Shown: positions 57,186 through 64,000 of the stretch, in pieces
Layout: every line of letters begins with the position of its first letter
How positions within the stretch are numbered: the first letter of the stretch is position 1
DNA from: Bog-756 sp963710495
Lineage (GTDB): Bacteria; Actinomycetota; Acidimicrobiia; Acidimicrobiales; RAAP-2
Assembly: GCA_963710495.1 (NCBI GenBank)
Contig: CAVQAI010000011.1
Span: forward strand, 248,001 to 312,000
DNA length: 64,000 nt
Reading direction: 5' to 3'
The notes under the pieces: model-generated
Databases searched by the model: none
What the model was told of the DNA's origin: nothing
Seen by the model: the letters and a program-made list of their open reading frames with translations, nothing else
Made by a program: the position numbers and the translations under genes

Positions 57186-58463
57186 GTGTCGAAGATCGAT
57201 CCAGCTACCGGTCACAACGCCAATGGCTGGTCTGAGCGCGGTGGAGATCCGGAGGTCGCCCTGCTGATTCCGGACGACGATGTGGCCGAGCCCGAGCTTT
57301 CGATCGTCGTCCCGGCGGTGAACGAGGAGCTGACCATCTCCGAATTCGTGGGCTGGTGCCGGCAGGGCCTCGATGCCGCCGGGGTGCGCGGTGAGGTGCT
57401 CATCATCGATAGTTCGACGGATCGTACGGCCGAGCTGGCTCTGGCCGGCGGAGCACGCGTCCTGAAGACCCCGAAGCGCGGTCTCGGCCGGGCCTACATC
57501 GACGCCGGGGCGTACATCCGTGGCCGGTATGTCCTGATGGGGGACGCCGACTGCACCTACGACTTCCGGGACCTGGGCCCCTTCGTCGAGCGGCTCCGCC
57601 AGGGATACGAGTTCGCCATGGGCTCGCGGTGGCTGGGGACCATCGAGGACGGCGCCATGCCGACGCTGCACCGTTATGTGGGTACCCCGCTCACGACGTG
57701 GCTTCTCAACCGACTGTACGGCAGCCGCTTCACGGACATTCACTGCGGCATGCGGTGCATCAGCACGGACGCGCTCCAGCGCATGGGTCTGGCTTCCCAG
57801 TCGTGGGAATACGCATCCGAAATGGTCCTCAAGTCGGTGCTGATGAGGCTGAGGACGACCGAGGTCCCGGTCACGTTCTACCGGGACCGGGACGGTCGTG
57901 TCTCCCACCACAAGCGGGCGGGTTGGTCCTCTCCGTTCCTCGCCGCCTGGATCAATCTCCGCATCATGTTCGTCTTCCGGGCCCAATACTTCCTACTGAA
58001 GCCCGGTCTGGTCATGTTCGTCCTCGGCTTGCTGTTGACGCTGCCCCTGAGCTTTGGGTCCATCTCGATCGGTTCCTACACGTTCAGCCTCTACTGGCAA
58101 CTGCTGGGGGTCACGCTGGCCGTGCTCGGGCTCCAGAGCTTGTTCTCGGGAATCCTGGCCCAGGTGTTCGTCGACTACTCCGGGAACGCACGAGCGCGCT
58201 GGAAAGCCACCTTCCGTTACACGCGTACGGTGCTGACCGCCTTCATCCTCTTCCTCATCGGGTTCGGCTTGCTGGGCGCCCTTGCCATCGGATACCTGGT
58301 CCTCGGGCACAAGCTCCCCGGCCCTTCGTCCGCGCTCGACCACATGGCGGTGACCGGCTTCCTGTTCGTGATTGCCGGGTTCTCCACGTTCTGTTTCACG
58401 TTGCTGCTCCACGCCACGGGTGTGAGATACGGCCGAAGGACGTTCCGCGACAACCGTGGCTGA
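57186..58463 (+). CDS. Polyprenyl-phosphate-sugar-synthase-like GT2 with membrane tail
   Basis: A 425-residue protein. The GT2 domain shows LSIVVPAVNEELTISEFV, IIDSSTDRTAELALAGGAR, MGDADCTYDFRDLGPF and DIHCGMRCISTDALQRM. From about residue 265 there are four membrane helices of the DPM1/GtrB kind. The product is a lipid-phosphate sugar. GTG 57186 is preferred over ATG 57081, because an AGGGG stretch lies nine bases before it and the upstream part is basic and unlike the family. Its end overlaps gmhA by eight bases and leads into the heptose operon. Confidence 0.85.
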   Translation: MSKIDPATGHNANGWSERGGDPEVALLIPDDDVAEPELSIVVPAVNEELTISEFVGWCRQGLDAAGVRGEVLIIDSSTDRTAELALAGGARVLKTPKRGLGRAYIDAGAYIRGRYVLMGDADCTYDFRDLGPFVERLRQGYEFAMGSRWLGTIEDGAMPTLHRYVGTPLTTWLLNRLYGSRFTDIHCGMRCISTDALQRMGLASQSWEYASEMVLKSVLMRLRTTEVPVTFYRDRDGRVSHHKRAGWSSPFLAAWINLRIMFVFRAQYFLLKPGLVMFVLGLLLTLPLSFGSISIGSYTFSLYWQLLGVTLAVLGLQSLFSGILAQVFVDYSGNARARWKATFRYTRTVLTAFILFLIGFGLLGALAIGYLVLGHKLPGPSSALDHMAVTGFLFVIAGFSTFCFTLLLHATGVRYGRRTFRDNRG

Positions 58464-59085
58464 AGCGCCTGCTGATGTTCCACGTCCGGTGACCTTCACT
58501 TCGGAGTACGTGGAACAGACGATCTCCGTCCTGCGGGCCCTCGACCAGTCGGCCGTCGAGGCATGTGCCTCGGGACTGGCTGACGTGCGGAGCCGGGGAG
58601 GCCGCCTCTTCGTGCTCGGCGTCGGTGGTTCGGCCGGGCACGCCTCCCATGCCGTCAACGACTTCCGCAAGCTGTGCGACATCGAGGCCTACGCCCCCAC
58701 GGACAACGTTTCGGAGCTCACCGCCCGGATCAACGACGACGGATGGGAGACGGCCTTCGACGGATGGCTGCGGGGCTCCCGCCTCGACGAGCGAGATGGC
58801 CTCCTGGTCTTTTCGGTGGGTGGCGGGGATCGTGAGCGAGGGATTTCGGCGAATCTGGTGGCAGCCATGGAACTGGCCGGTGAGCGCTCGTCCGCCATCT
58901 TTGCCGTGGTGGGGCGGGACGGGGGGTTCGCCGCCAGGATCGCCGACGCGTGCGTGCTGGTCCCACCGCTCTACCCCGATCGGGTCACCCCCCACACCGA
59001 GGGGCTGTGCGCGGTGATCTGGCACCTCCTCGTGAGCCACCCGTTGCTGGCGAGGGATCCGACGAAGTGGGAGGCGACCACGTGA
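58456..59085 (+). CDS. gmhA: SIS-domain sugar isomerase, sedoheptulose-7-phosphate isomerase type
   Basis: A 209-residue SIS-domain protein. FVLGVGGSAGHASHAVNDFR is the sugar-phosphate loop, followed by NVSELTARINDDGWE and an end with VPPLYPDRVTPHTEGL as in heptose-pathway isomerases of Gram-positive S-layer loci. It would convert sedoheptulose 7-phosphate to D-glycero-D-manno-heptose 7-phosphate, the first step of the GDP-heptose route. Start GTG 58456. The stop overlaps the epimerase start (GTGA). Confidence 0.85.
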   Translation: MAEAPADVPRPVTFTSEYVEQTISVLRALDQSAVEACASGLADVRSRGGRLFVLGVGGSAGHASHAVNDFRKLCDIEAYAPTDNVSELTARINDDGWETAFDGWLRGSRLDERDGLLVFSVGGGDRERGISANLVAAMELAGERSSAIFAVVGRDGGFAARIADACVLVPPLYPDRVTPHTEGLCAVIWHLLVSHPLLARDPTKWEATT

Positions 59086-60077
59086 GGGCGTGGGAGCGGT
59101 CGGGGCTGTCACGGGTGTTCCTCGTAGGGGGTGCCGGGTTCATCGGGAGCCATTTCGTCGACCGTCTGCTGGCCCAGGGCGCCACCGAATCGGTCACCGT
59201 GTACGACAACTTCTCTTCGGGCCGGGAGTGGCATCTGGCCCATCATGCCGAGGACGCTCGCCTGCACGTCGTGTGCGGGGATGCCACCGAGCTGGATCAG
59301 TTGACCGAGGTGATGCGGGACAGCCAGACCGTGATCCATCTGGCGTCCAATCCGGATATCGCCCGGGCGGCGACGGATCCGTCCATCGACTTCGACTCGG
59401 GGACGGTACTCACCCACCACGTGGTGGAGGCGATGCGTCGCTCAGGGGTCCCGCGCATCCTCTATGCCTCGGGCAGCGGGGTCTACGGCGACCTCGGCGA
59501 CCTCGAGGCAGACGAAGATCATGGCCCCCTCCTCCCCATCTCGACCTACGGGGCCAGCAAGCTGGCCGGGGAGGCGTTGATCTCCTCGTACTGCAGCATG
59601 TTCGGATTGACCGCCTGCGTGTTCCGCTTCGGCAACGTCGTGGGTCCCCGGCAGACGCACGGGGTGGGGTTCGACTTCGTCACCCGCCTGCTGAAAGACC
59701 CAGCTCGCCTCACGATCCTCGGCGATGGTGGTCAGAGCAAGTCCTACGTGTATGTGACCGACGTCATCGGGGCCGTTCTCCTGGCGGCCAGGTCGACCCT
59801 CGAGCCGCTGTCCGTCTACAACGTGGCGACCGGTGACTACATCTCCGTGCGCCAGATTGCCGACATGGCCGTCACCGCGGTCGGGCTGGAGCCGACCCGG
59901 ACGAAGTTCGAATACACCGGTGGCGACCGCGGGTGGAAGGGTGACATCCCGGTCGTGAGGCTGAATACCGACCGCATCCGTCGTCTGGGCTGGAACAACG
60001 TCATGTCGGCGTCGGAGGCGATGCAGGCGTCGCTCGAGTCCATGGTCGAACACGTTCGTAGCGGACAGCTGTCGTGA
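59082..60077 (+). CDS. NAD-dependent nucleotide-sugar epimerase/dehydratase
   Basis: A 331-residue extended SDR. FLVGGAGFIGSHFVDRLLA is the NAD loop, IHLASNPDIARA follows, the catalytic pair is YGASKLAGEAL, and FRFGNVVGPRQTHGVGFDF and NVATGDYISVRQIAD match UDP-glucose 4-epimerase-like enzymes. GTG 59082 overlaps the gmhA stop by four bases; the frame is open a further 132 bases, which I regard as shadow. It may modify the heptose or another nucleotide sugar in this operon. Confidence 0.88.
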   Translation: MRAWERSGLSRVFLVGGAGFIGSHFVDRLLAQGATESVTVYDNFSSGREWHLAHHAEDARLHVVCGDATELDQLTEVMRDSQTVIHLASNPDIARAATDPSIDFDSGTVLTHHVVEAMRRSGVPRILYASGSGVYGDLGDLEADEDHGPLLPISTYGASKLAGEALISSYCSMFGLTACVFRFGNVVGPRQTHGVGFDFVTRLLKDPARLTILGDGGQSKSYVYVTDVIGAVLLAARSTLEPLSVYNVATGDYISVRQIADMAVTAVGLEPTRTKFEYTGGDRGWKGDIPVVRLNTDRIRRLGWNNVMSASEAMQASLESMVEHVRSGQLS

Positions 60078-60649
60078 CGGATGGCGGCTCAATGTCCCGG
60101 CCGGCTGCTTTCCTCGACCGTGACGGCGTCCTCAACCGTGCCCTGGTGCGGGACGGCCGACCCTACGCACCGCGCTCGCTCGACCAGTTCGAGCTGTACC
60201 CCGAAGCCGCCGATGCCTGCCGGCGGTTGCAGGCCTTGAGCTACGCCGTCGTCGTGATCACCAATCAACCCGACGTCGCCCGGGGCGACCTCGATGAGCA
60301 GGCGGTGGAGGCGATGCACGGTCAGCTGCGGAGCCAGCTCGCCGTCGACGGCATCTACTCGTGTTTCCACGACGAGCGTGACGCCTGTGATTGCCGCAAA
60401 CCGGCGCCCGGTCTGCTCCTGGCCGCGGCCGGCGACCTCGGGATCGACTTGGGCCACAGTGTCATGGTGGGAGATCGCTGGCGGGACGTGGAGGCCGGCC
60501 GCCGGGCCGGCTGCCGGACGGTGCTCGTCGACCGGCACTACCGTGAACGTCGCCCCACCGACGCCCCTGACTTTGTGGCCTCGGGGCTCACCGAGGCGGT
60601 ACGGTGGATCGAAGAAGGTGTCGGTGACCAGGGGGTCGATGATGGTTGA
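60074..60649 (+). CDS. gmhB: D-glycero-D-manno-heptose-1,7-bisphosphate 7-phosphatase
   Basis: A 191-residue HAD phosphatase. AAFLDRDGVLNRALV is the DxDG nucleophile motif, ITNQPDVARGDLDE the motif II threonine region, and YSCFHDERDACDCRKPAPG has the Cys-His-Cys-Cys zinc site of GmhB plus the motif III lysine. GDRWRDVEAGRRAGCR is the motif IV acid pair. GTG 60074 overlaps the epimerase stop; an internal ATG gives 185 residues. It removes the 7-phosphate after the HddA kinase has acted. Confidence 0.92.
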   Translation: MTDGGSMSRPAAFLDRDGVLNRALVRDGRPYAPRSLDQFELYPEAADACRRLQALSYAVVVITNQPDVARGDLDEQAVEAMHGQLRSQLAVDGIYSCFHDERDACDCRKPAPGLLLAAAGDLGIDLGHSVMVGDRWRDVEAGRRAGCRTVLVDRHYRERRPTDAPDFVASGLTEAVRWIEEGVGDQGVDDG

Positions 60650-61358
60650 GGGCGCAGACCTCGGAGTCAAGGTGTTCGCCGACGGTGCCGAGATCGGCCA
60701 CATCCTCGAGTTGGCCGAGAGTCCGCTCATCGCCGGCTTCACCACCAATCCGACTCTGATGCGGAAGGCGGGGGTGGAGGACTTCGAGGGGTTTGCCCGC
60801 AAGGTGCTCGACCACGTCACCGACCGGCCGGTCTGCTTCGAGGTCATCTCGGACGACTTCGACGAGATGCGGGACCAGGCGCGCCGCATCTCAACGTGGG
60901 GCACCAACGCGTGGGTGAAGATCCCGGTGACCAACACCCGGGGTGAGAGCGCTGCAGGTTTGATTGCGGATCTGGCCGCAGACGGTCTCCAGCTCAACGT
61001 GACGGCCCTCTTGAGCCTGGAGCAGGTGAGTACCGTCTCCGCCGCCCTGAAGGTGAGCCCCGGGGGGATCGTCTCCGTGTTCGCCGGGCGCATCGCCGAC
61101 ACCGGTCGTGACCCGGTCCCGTTGATGGCCAGAGCGGTGGAGCTGCTGGCTCCGTACCCGGCGCTCGAGCTGCTCTGGGCAAGTCCTCGGGAGGTTCTCA
61201 ACGTGGTTCAGGCCGCCTCCGTCGGCTGTCACATCATCACCCTGACGCCGGACCTGCTGGCAAGACTCTCTGGCCTGGGTCGGAGCCTCGGGGATGTATC
61301 GCTCGATACCGTCCGAATGTTCGCCCGGGATGCAGCGAGCTCGGGCTATCTCTTGTGA
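60639..61358 (+). CDS. Transaldolase-family protein (TalC/FsaA-like)
   Basis: A 239-residue TIM-barrel transaldolase of the small type. FTTNPTLMRKAGVEDFEGFA, NAWVKIPVTNTRGESAAGLI with the Schiff-base lysine, LNVTALLSLEQVSTVSAAL and VFAGRIADTGRDP are all family motifs. ATG 60639 and ATG 60642 are adjacent, with a GGGGG site before; both overlap gmhB. Its place between gmhB and hddA suggests it makes or drains sedoheptulose 7-phosphate, the input of the pathway. Confidence 0.88.
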   Translation: MMVEGADLGVKVFADGAEIGHILELAESPLIAGFTTNPTLMRKAGVEDFEGFARKVLDHVTDRPVCFEVISDDFDEMRDQARRISTWGTNAWVKIPVTNTRGESAAGLIADLAADGLQLNVTALLSLEQVSTVSAALKVSPGGIVSVFAGRIADTGRDPVPLMARAVELLAPYPALELLWASPREVLNVVQAASVGCHIITLTPDLLARLSGLGRSLGDVSLDTVRMFARDAASSGYLL

Positions 61359-61371
61359 TCCGCAAACGTCC

Positions 61372-62172
61372 GTGACGTCCGTCGACGAGTCCTTCATCAA
61401 TGACGATTGGGATCGGCATTGGAGCAGCTTCGGCGACGCGGTCGTGGACAATCCTGCGACGGCCTACCGCAGTCGGCTGATCGCGAAGTTGCTCGGGCCG
61501 ATCACTCCGGGTGCCGTGATCATCGAACTTGGATGTGGCCAGGGGCAGCTCTCGTTGCAGCTGGCGCGCCTGTATCCACATGCCAAGGTGACGGGGATCG
61601 ACGTGAGCTCCGAAGGGGTGCGGCGGGCGGCGGAGGTTGCAAACGCCGAGGGCCTCTCGGCCCGCTTCGTCCAGCGCGATTTGACGCAACCTGGCGAATT
61701 GCCGGACGAGTTGCACGGACGCGGGACGGTCGCCATCTGCTCGGAGGTTCTGGAGCATGTCGACGAGCCCGCCGCGCTCCTCCGGAATGCATCCGAGTAC
61801 CTGGCTCCTGGGTGCCGTCTGGTGGTCACTGTGCCGGGAGGCCCTCGTTCGGCATTCGACCGCCACATCGGGCACCGCCAGCATTTCACCCCCGTTCGGC
61901 TCCGCCGCGTGCTCGAGGCGGGGGGGTTCGATCACGCTGATGTCCGGCGAGCCGGGTTTCCGTTCTTCGACCTCTATCGCCTGGTCGTCATTCTCCGGGG
62001 TAGGCACCTGATCGCCGACGTGGAGGAGAACGGCGAGCAACGACTCGACGAAGGTGCCTCCGGTGCGGCGCTGCGCTTCTTCCGTCGGGCCTTCCGCTAC
62101 AACCTCGACTCGTCTCCGCTGGGCTGGCAGGTGACGGCCGTTGCCCACCGTGTGGGTGCCCTCGGCCGGTGA
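61372..62172 (+). CDS. Class I SAM-dependent methyltransferase
   Basis: A 266-residue methyltransferase. IIELGCGQGQLSLQLARLY is motif I, TGIDVSSEGVRRAAEVAN follows, and CSEVLEHVDEPAALLRNASE is motif II/III. The end contains DRHIGHRQHFTPVRLR, common in glycan-modifying methyltransferases. GTG 61372 lies 13 bases after the transaldolase stop. It ends with a GTGA overlap into hddA. O-methylation of heptose is a natural hypothesis. Confidence 0.83.
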   Translation: MTSVDESFINDDWDRHWSSFGDAVVDNPATAYRSRLIAKLLGPITPGAVIIELGCGQGQLSLQLARLYPHAKVTGIDVSSEGVRRAAEVANAEGLSARFVQRDLTQPGELPDELHGRGTVAICSEVLEHVDEPAALLRNASEYLAPGCRLVVTVPGGPRSAFDRHIGHRQHFTPVRLRRVLEAGGFDHADVRRAGFPFFDLYRLVVILRGRHLIADVEENGEQRLDEGASGAALRFFRRAFRYNLDSSPLGWQVTAVAHRVGALGR

Positions 62173-63149
62173 TCATCTCCCGGACGCCGCTGCGGATCAC
62201 CCTGGGTGGCGGAGGTACGGACCTCCCCTCGTACTACGAGCGATTCGGAGGGCTCGTGCTGACGGCGGCCATCGACCGCTATGTCTACGTCGCCATCAAC
62301 CGGACCTTCACCGATGACTATTTCCTGAAGTACTCAGCCTTGGAGCGAGTCCGCCGGATCGAAGACATCGACCATCCCATCATCCGCGAAGCCTTGCTCC
62401 TGCATCCGATCGGTCCCTCGATCGAGTTGGTCAGCGTGGCGGATATCCCGGCAGGGACGGGGCTCGGCTCTTCAGGCACGTTCACGGTGGGTCTGCTCAG
62501 GAGCATCTATGCCTATCTGCACCACCACGTGACCGCGGAGCAGATCGCCAGGGAGGCCTGTCACCTCGAGATGGATGTACTCGGCAGGCCGGTCGGCAAG
62601 CAGGATCAGTATGCCTCGGCCTACGGGGGCCTCGAATGCCTCACCGTCGAGCCCGATGGCACGGTCGACGTGGCGCCCATTCCCATCTCCACTCAGACGC
62701 TGCACGACCTCCAGGAGCACCTCTGCCTGTTCTTCACGGGTTACTCGCGCAATGCAGACGAGATCCTCCAGGAACAGCACGCTCAGTCAACCGCGGGTAA
62801 CGCCGAGATGATCGAGAGCCTCCACGAGATCAAGGCGATTGGCGTTGCCAGCCTCGAGGCACTGCGGCAGGGCGACCTGTCGGCCTTCGCCACCCTCATG
62901 AACGACCACTGGGAGCACAAGAAGCGCCGATCGGCGTCGATGTCGAACCAGGCGATCGACTCGTATCACCAGTTGGGTCTCGACAACGGCGCACTCGGTG
63001 GCAAGCTCGTGGGCGCCGGATCAGGGGGCTTCCTCCTGTTCTACGCCAAGGACACCGACCAGTTGCGCCGAACGTTCCAAGCCAAGGGGCTGACCGAGGT
63101 CCGGTTCAAGTTCGACCATGACGGGGCCGTCGTCCTGGTGAGGGATTGA
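62169..63149 (+). CDS. hddA: D-glycero-alpha-D-manno-heptose-7-phosphate kinase
   Basis: A 326-residue GHMP kinase. SRTPLRITLGGGGTDLPSYY at the start, PAGTGLGSSGTFTVGLLRSI as the phosphate loop, GKQDQYASAYGGLECLTVEP with the catalytic Asp, and VGAGSGGFLLFYA as motif 3 match HddA of heptose clusters. It phosphorylates the anomeric position. GTG 62169 overlaps the methyltransferase stop; hddC follows one base after its stop. Confidence 0.92.
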   Translation: MIISRTPLRITLGGGGTDLPSYYERFGGLVLTAAIDRYVYVAINRTFTDDYFLKYSALERVRRIEDIDHPIIREALLLHPIGPSIELVSVADIPAGTGLGSSGTFTVGLLRSIYAYLHHHVTAEQIAREACHLEMDVLGRPVGKQDQYASAYGGLECLTVEPDGTVDVAPIPISTQTLHDLQEHLCLFFTGYSRNADEILQEQHAQSTAGNAEMIESLHEIKAIGVASLEALRQGDLSAFATLMNDHWEHKKRRSASMSNQAIDSYHQLGLDNGALGGKLVGAGSGGFLLFYAKDTDQLRRTFQAKGLTEVRFKFDHDGAVVLVRD

Positions 63150-63150
63150 G

Positions 63151-63912
63151 ATGCAGTGCGTCGTCCTCGCCGGTGGCCTCGCCACCAGGATGCGTCCGGC
63201 CACCGACACACAGCCCAAGTGCCTGCTCCCGGTCGCCGGGCGTCCCTTCGTCGACTGGCAGTTGGCCTGGCTGGCGGCCGAACAGGTGGACCGGGTGGTC
63301 CTCAGCATCGGACACCTCGGCGACATGGTCCGGCGCCACGTGGGGGACGGTGACCGGTTCGGAGTCGAGGTCGACTACGTGGACGAGCGTGACCGACCAC
63401 TGGGGACCGCCGGCGCGCTTCGCCTGGCTGCCGACCACGGTGATCTCGATCCCACCTTCTTCGTCGTCTATGGAGATTCCTACCTGCCCGTGCGGCTGGC
63501 ACCGGTGCAGGAGGAGTACCGCCGACGCGGGTTGCCCGTCCTCATGACGCTGTACCGTGACCCCGGTCGCCTCGAGCACCCGAACGCAGTGTTCGAGGAC
63601 GGCCTGGTGAAACGCTATGAGAAGGGGCTGTCCGATCCGCCGCCGGAGATGTGTTTCGTCGACTATGGCCTGTCGGTCTGGCGGCGAGACGTCGTCCAGC
63701 GGATGGTGCCCGCCGGGGAAGTGGTGGATCTCGAGGTCCCCTTTGGCTTCCTGAGCGGCTCCGGGCAGCTCGCCGGCTACGAGGTCACTGAGCGCTTCTA
63801 CGAGATCGGATCCCCCGATGGACTGCGGGATCTCGAGTCGCACCTCCTCTCGGGTGGTGTCGAGGGGATTCCGGGCCCGTCCCGCTTGCCGGCCACCTGG
63901 GTCTCGGAATAG
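63151..63912 (+). CDS. hddC: D-glycero-D-manno-heptose 1-phosphate guanylyltransferase
   Basis: A 253-residue nucleotidyltransferase. VVLAGGLATRMRPATDTQPK is the nucleotide loop, CLLPVAGRPFVDWQLAWLA and GTAGALRLAADH follow, and FVVYGDSYLPVRLAPVQEEY has the metal Asp. Size and operon position after hddA fit HddC, which makes GDP-D-glycero-alpha-D-manno-heptose. Specificity for GTP is by family and context. Confidence 0.85.
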   Translation: MQCVVLAGGLATRMRPATDTQPKCLLPVAGRPFVDWQLAWLAAEQVDRVVLSIGHLGDMVRRHVGDGDRFGVEVDYVDERDRPLGTAGALRLAADHGDLDPTFFVVYGDSYLPVRLAPVQEEYRRRGLPVLMTLYRDPGRLEHPNAVFEDGLVKRYEKGLSDPPPEMCFVDYGLSVWRRDVVQRMVPAGEVVDLEVPFGFLSGSGQLAGYEVTERFYEIGSPDGLRDLESHLLSGGVEGIPGPSRLPATWVSE

Positions 63913-63924
63913 ACGTTTGGATCG

Positions 63925-64000
63925 ATGGCGGCCTGGCCCAAGGAGCGCCCTCCGCTCACGGAGGAACAGCAGGCCATCATGGCCGACTGGATCAACGAGT
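63925..64000 (+). CDS. Start of a gene cut by the window end, likely methyltransferase
   Basis: ATG 63925, 12 bases after the hddC stop, opens a frame of 25 codons that runs off the end (MAAWPKERPPLTEEQQAIMA and on). The start resembles some glycan-linked methyltransferases in which an LTEEQQ stretch precedes the SAM domain, but the visible part is too short to be sure. Confidence 0.4.
   Translation, partial: MAAWPKERPPLTEEQQAIMADWINE

Overview
The window is high-GC DNA (third codon positions mostly G or C) with dense GTG starts and many 4-base ATGA/GTGA stop-start overlaps. It has no rRNA, tRNA, insertion sequence or CRISPR array that I can see. Actinobacterial features include an LPFTG-type wall-anchor motif, YfhO/GT-C type giant membrane proteins, a tyrosine-autokinase-like chain-length protein and cysDN-cysC. 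I infer a high-GC actinomycete, possibly of the Acidimicrobiia type; the class is a guess. Almost every gene serves assembly, decoration or export of cell-surface polysaccharide.

Layout. 1-7.2 kb: chain-length/autokinase-like protein (partial), a putative polymerase-type membrane protein, a broken sulfotransferase, two GT4 glycosyltransferases and a broken WbsX-like gene. 7.5-9.7 kb: an ABC-2 permease and a Wzt/TagH-type ATPase, the export pair. 9.8-18.5 kb: GT2 and GT4 glycosyltransferases, a DUF362 protein, a CapK-type adenylate-forming enzyme, a polysaccharide deacetylase and a methyltransferase. 18.6-24.3 kb: four sulfotransferase-family genes (one with degraded PAPS-binding motifs) and two GT2 enzymes. 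24.4-27.2 kb: a minus-strand operon of GNAT acetyltransferase, WecA-type lipid-carrier sugar-phosphate transferase and DegT aminotransferase. 27.3-30.1 kb: cysD-cysN-cysC, a complete PAPS-making cassette. 30.3-36.8 kb: an LPFTG surface protein, a small membrane protein, an SDR, a thiolase and two divergent acyltransferase-3 proteins. 37-57 kb: a run of very large multi-pass membrane proteins (YfhO-like, GT-C-like, PTPS-related-like) with dolichyl-phosphate-sugar-synthase-like GT2 enzymes, a GtrA flippase-like protein, a 2OG-Fe(II) oxygenase, a methyltransferase and a nucleotidyltransferase. 57-64 kb: a tightly overlapping operon that holds a full GDP-D-glycero-D-manno-heptose route (gmhA, gmhB, hddA, hddC) with a transaldolase, an epimerase and methyltransferases.

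How it fits together (inference). Sugars are activated, including heptose and probably an N-acetylated amino sugar. They are loaded on a lipid carrier by the WecA-type enzyme and extended by about ten GT2/GT4 enzymes and several lipid-sugar-dependent membrane enzymes. They are decorated with sulfate (CysDNC makes PAPS for the sulfotransferases), acyl and methyl groups, and exported by the ABC pair. The best single hypothesis is a sulfated, heptose-containing surface glycan.

Data quality. At least six genes regain a normal reading frame if one base is removed, and one internal repeat shows a 19-bp step in an otherwise 18-bp array. A seventh gene has a net +2 (or -1) shift. I treat these mainly as probable consensus insertion errors, but real pseudogenes cannot be excluded.
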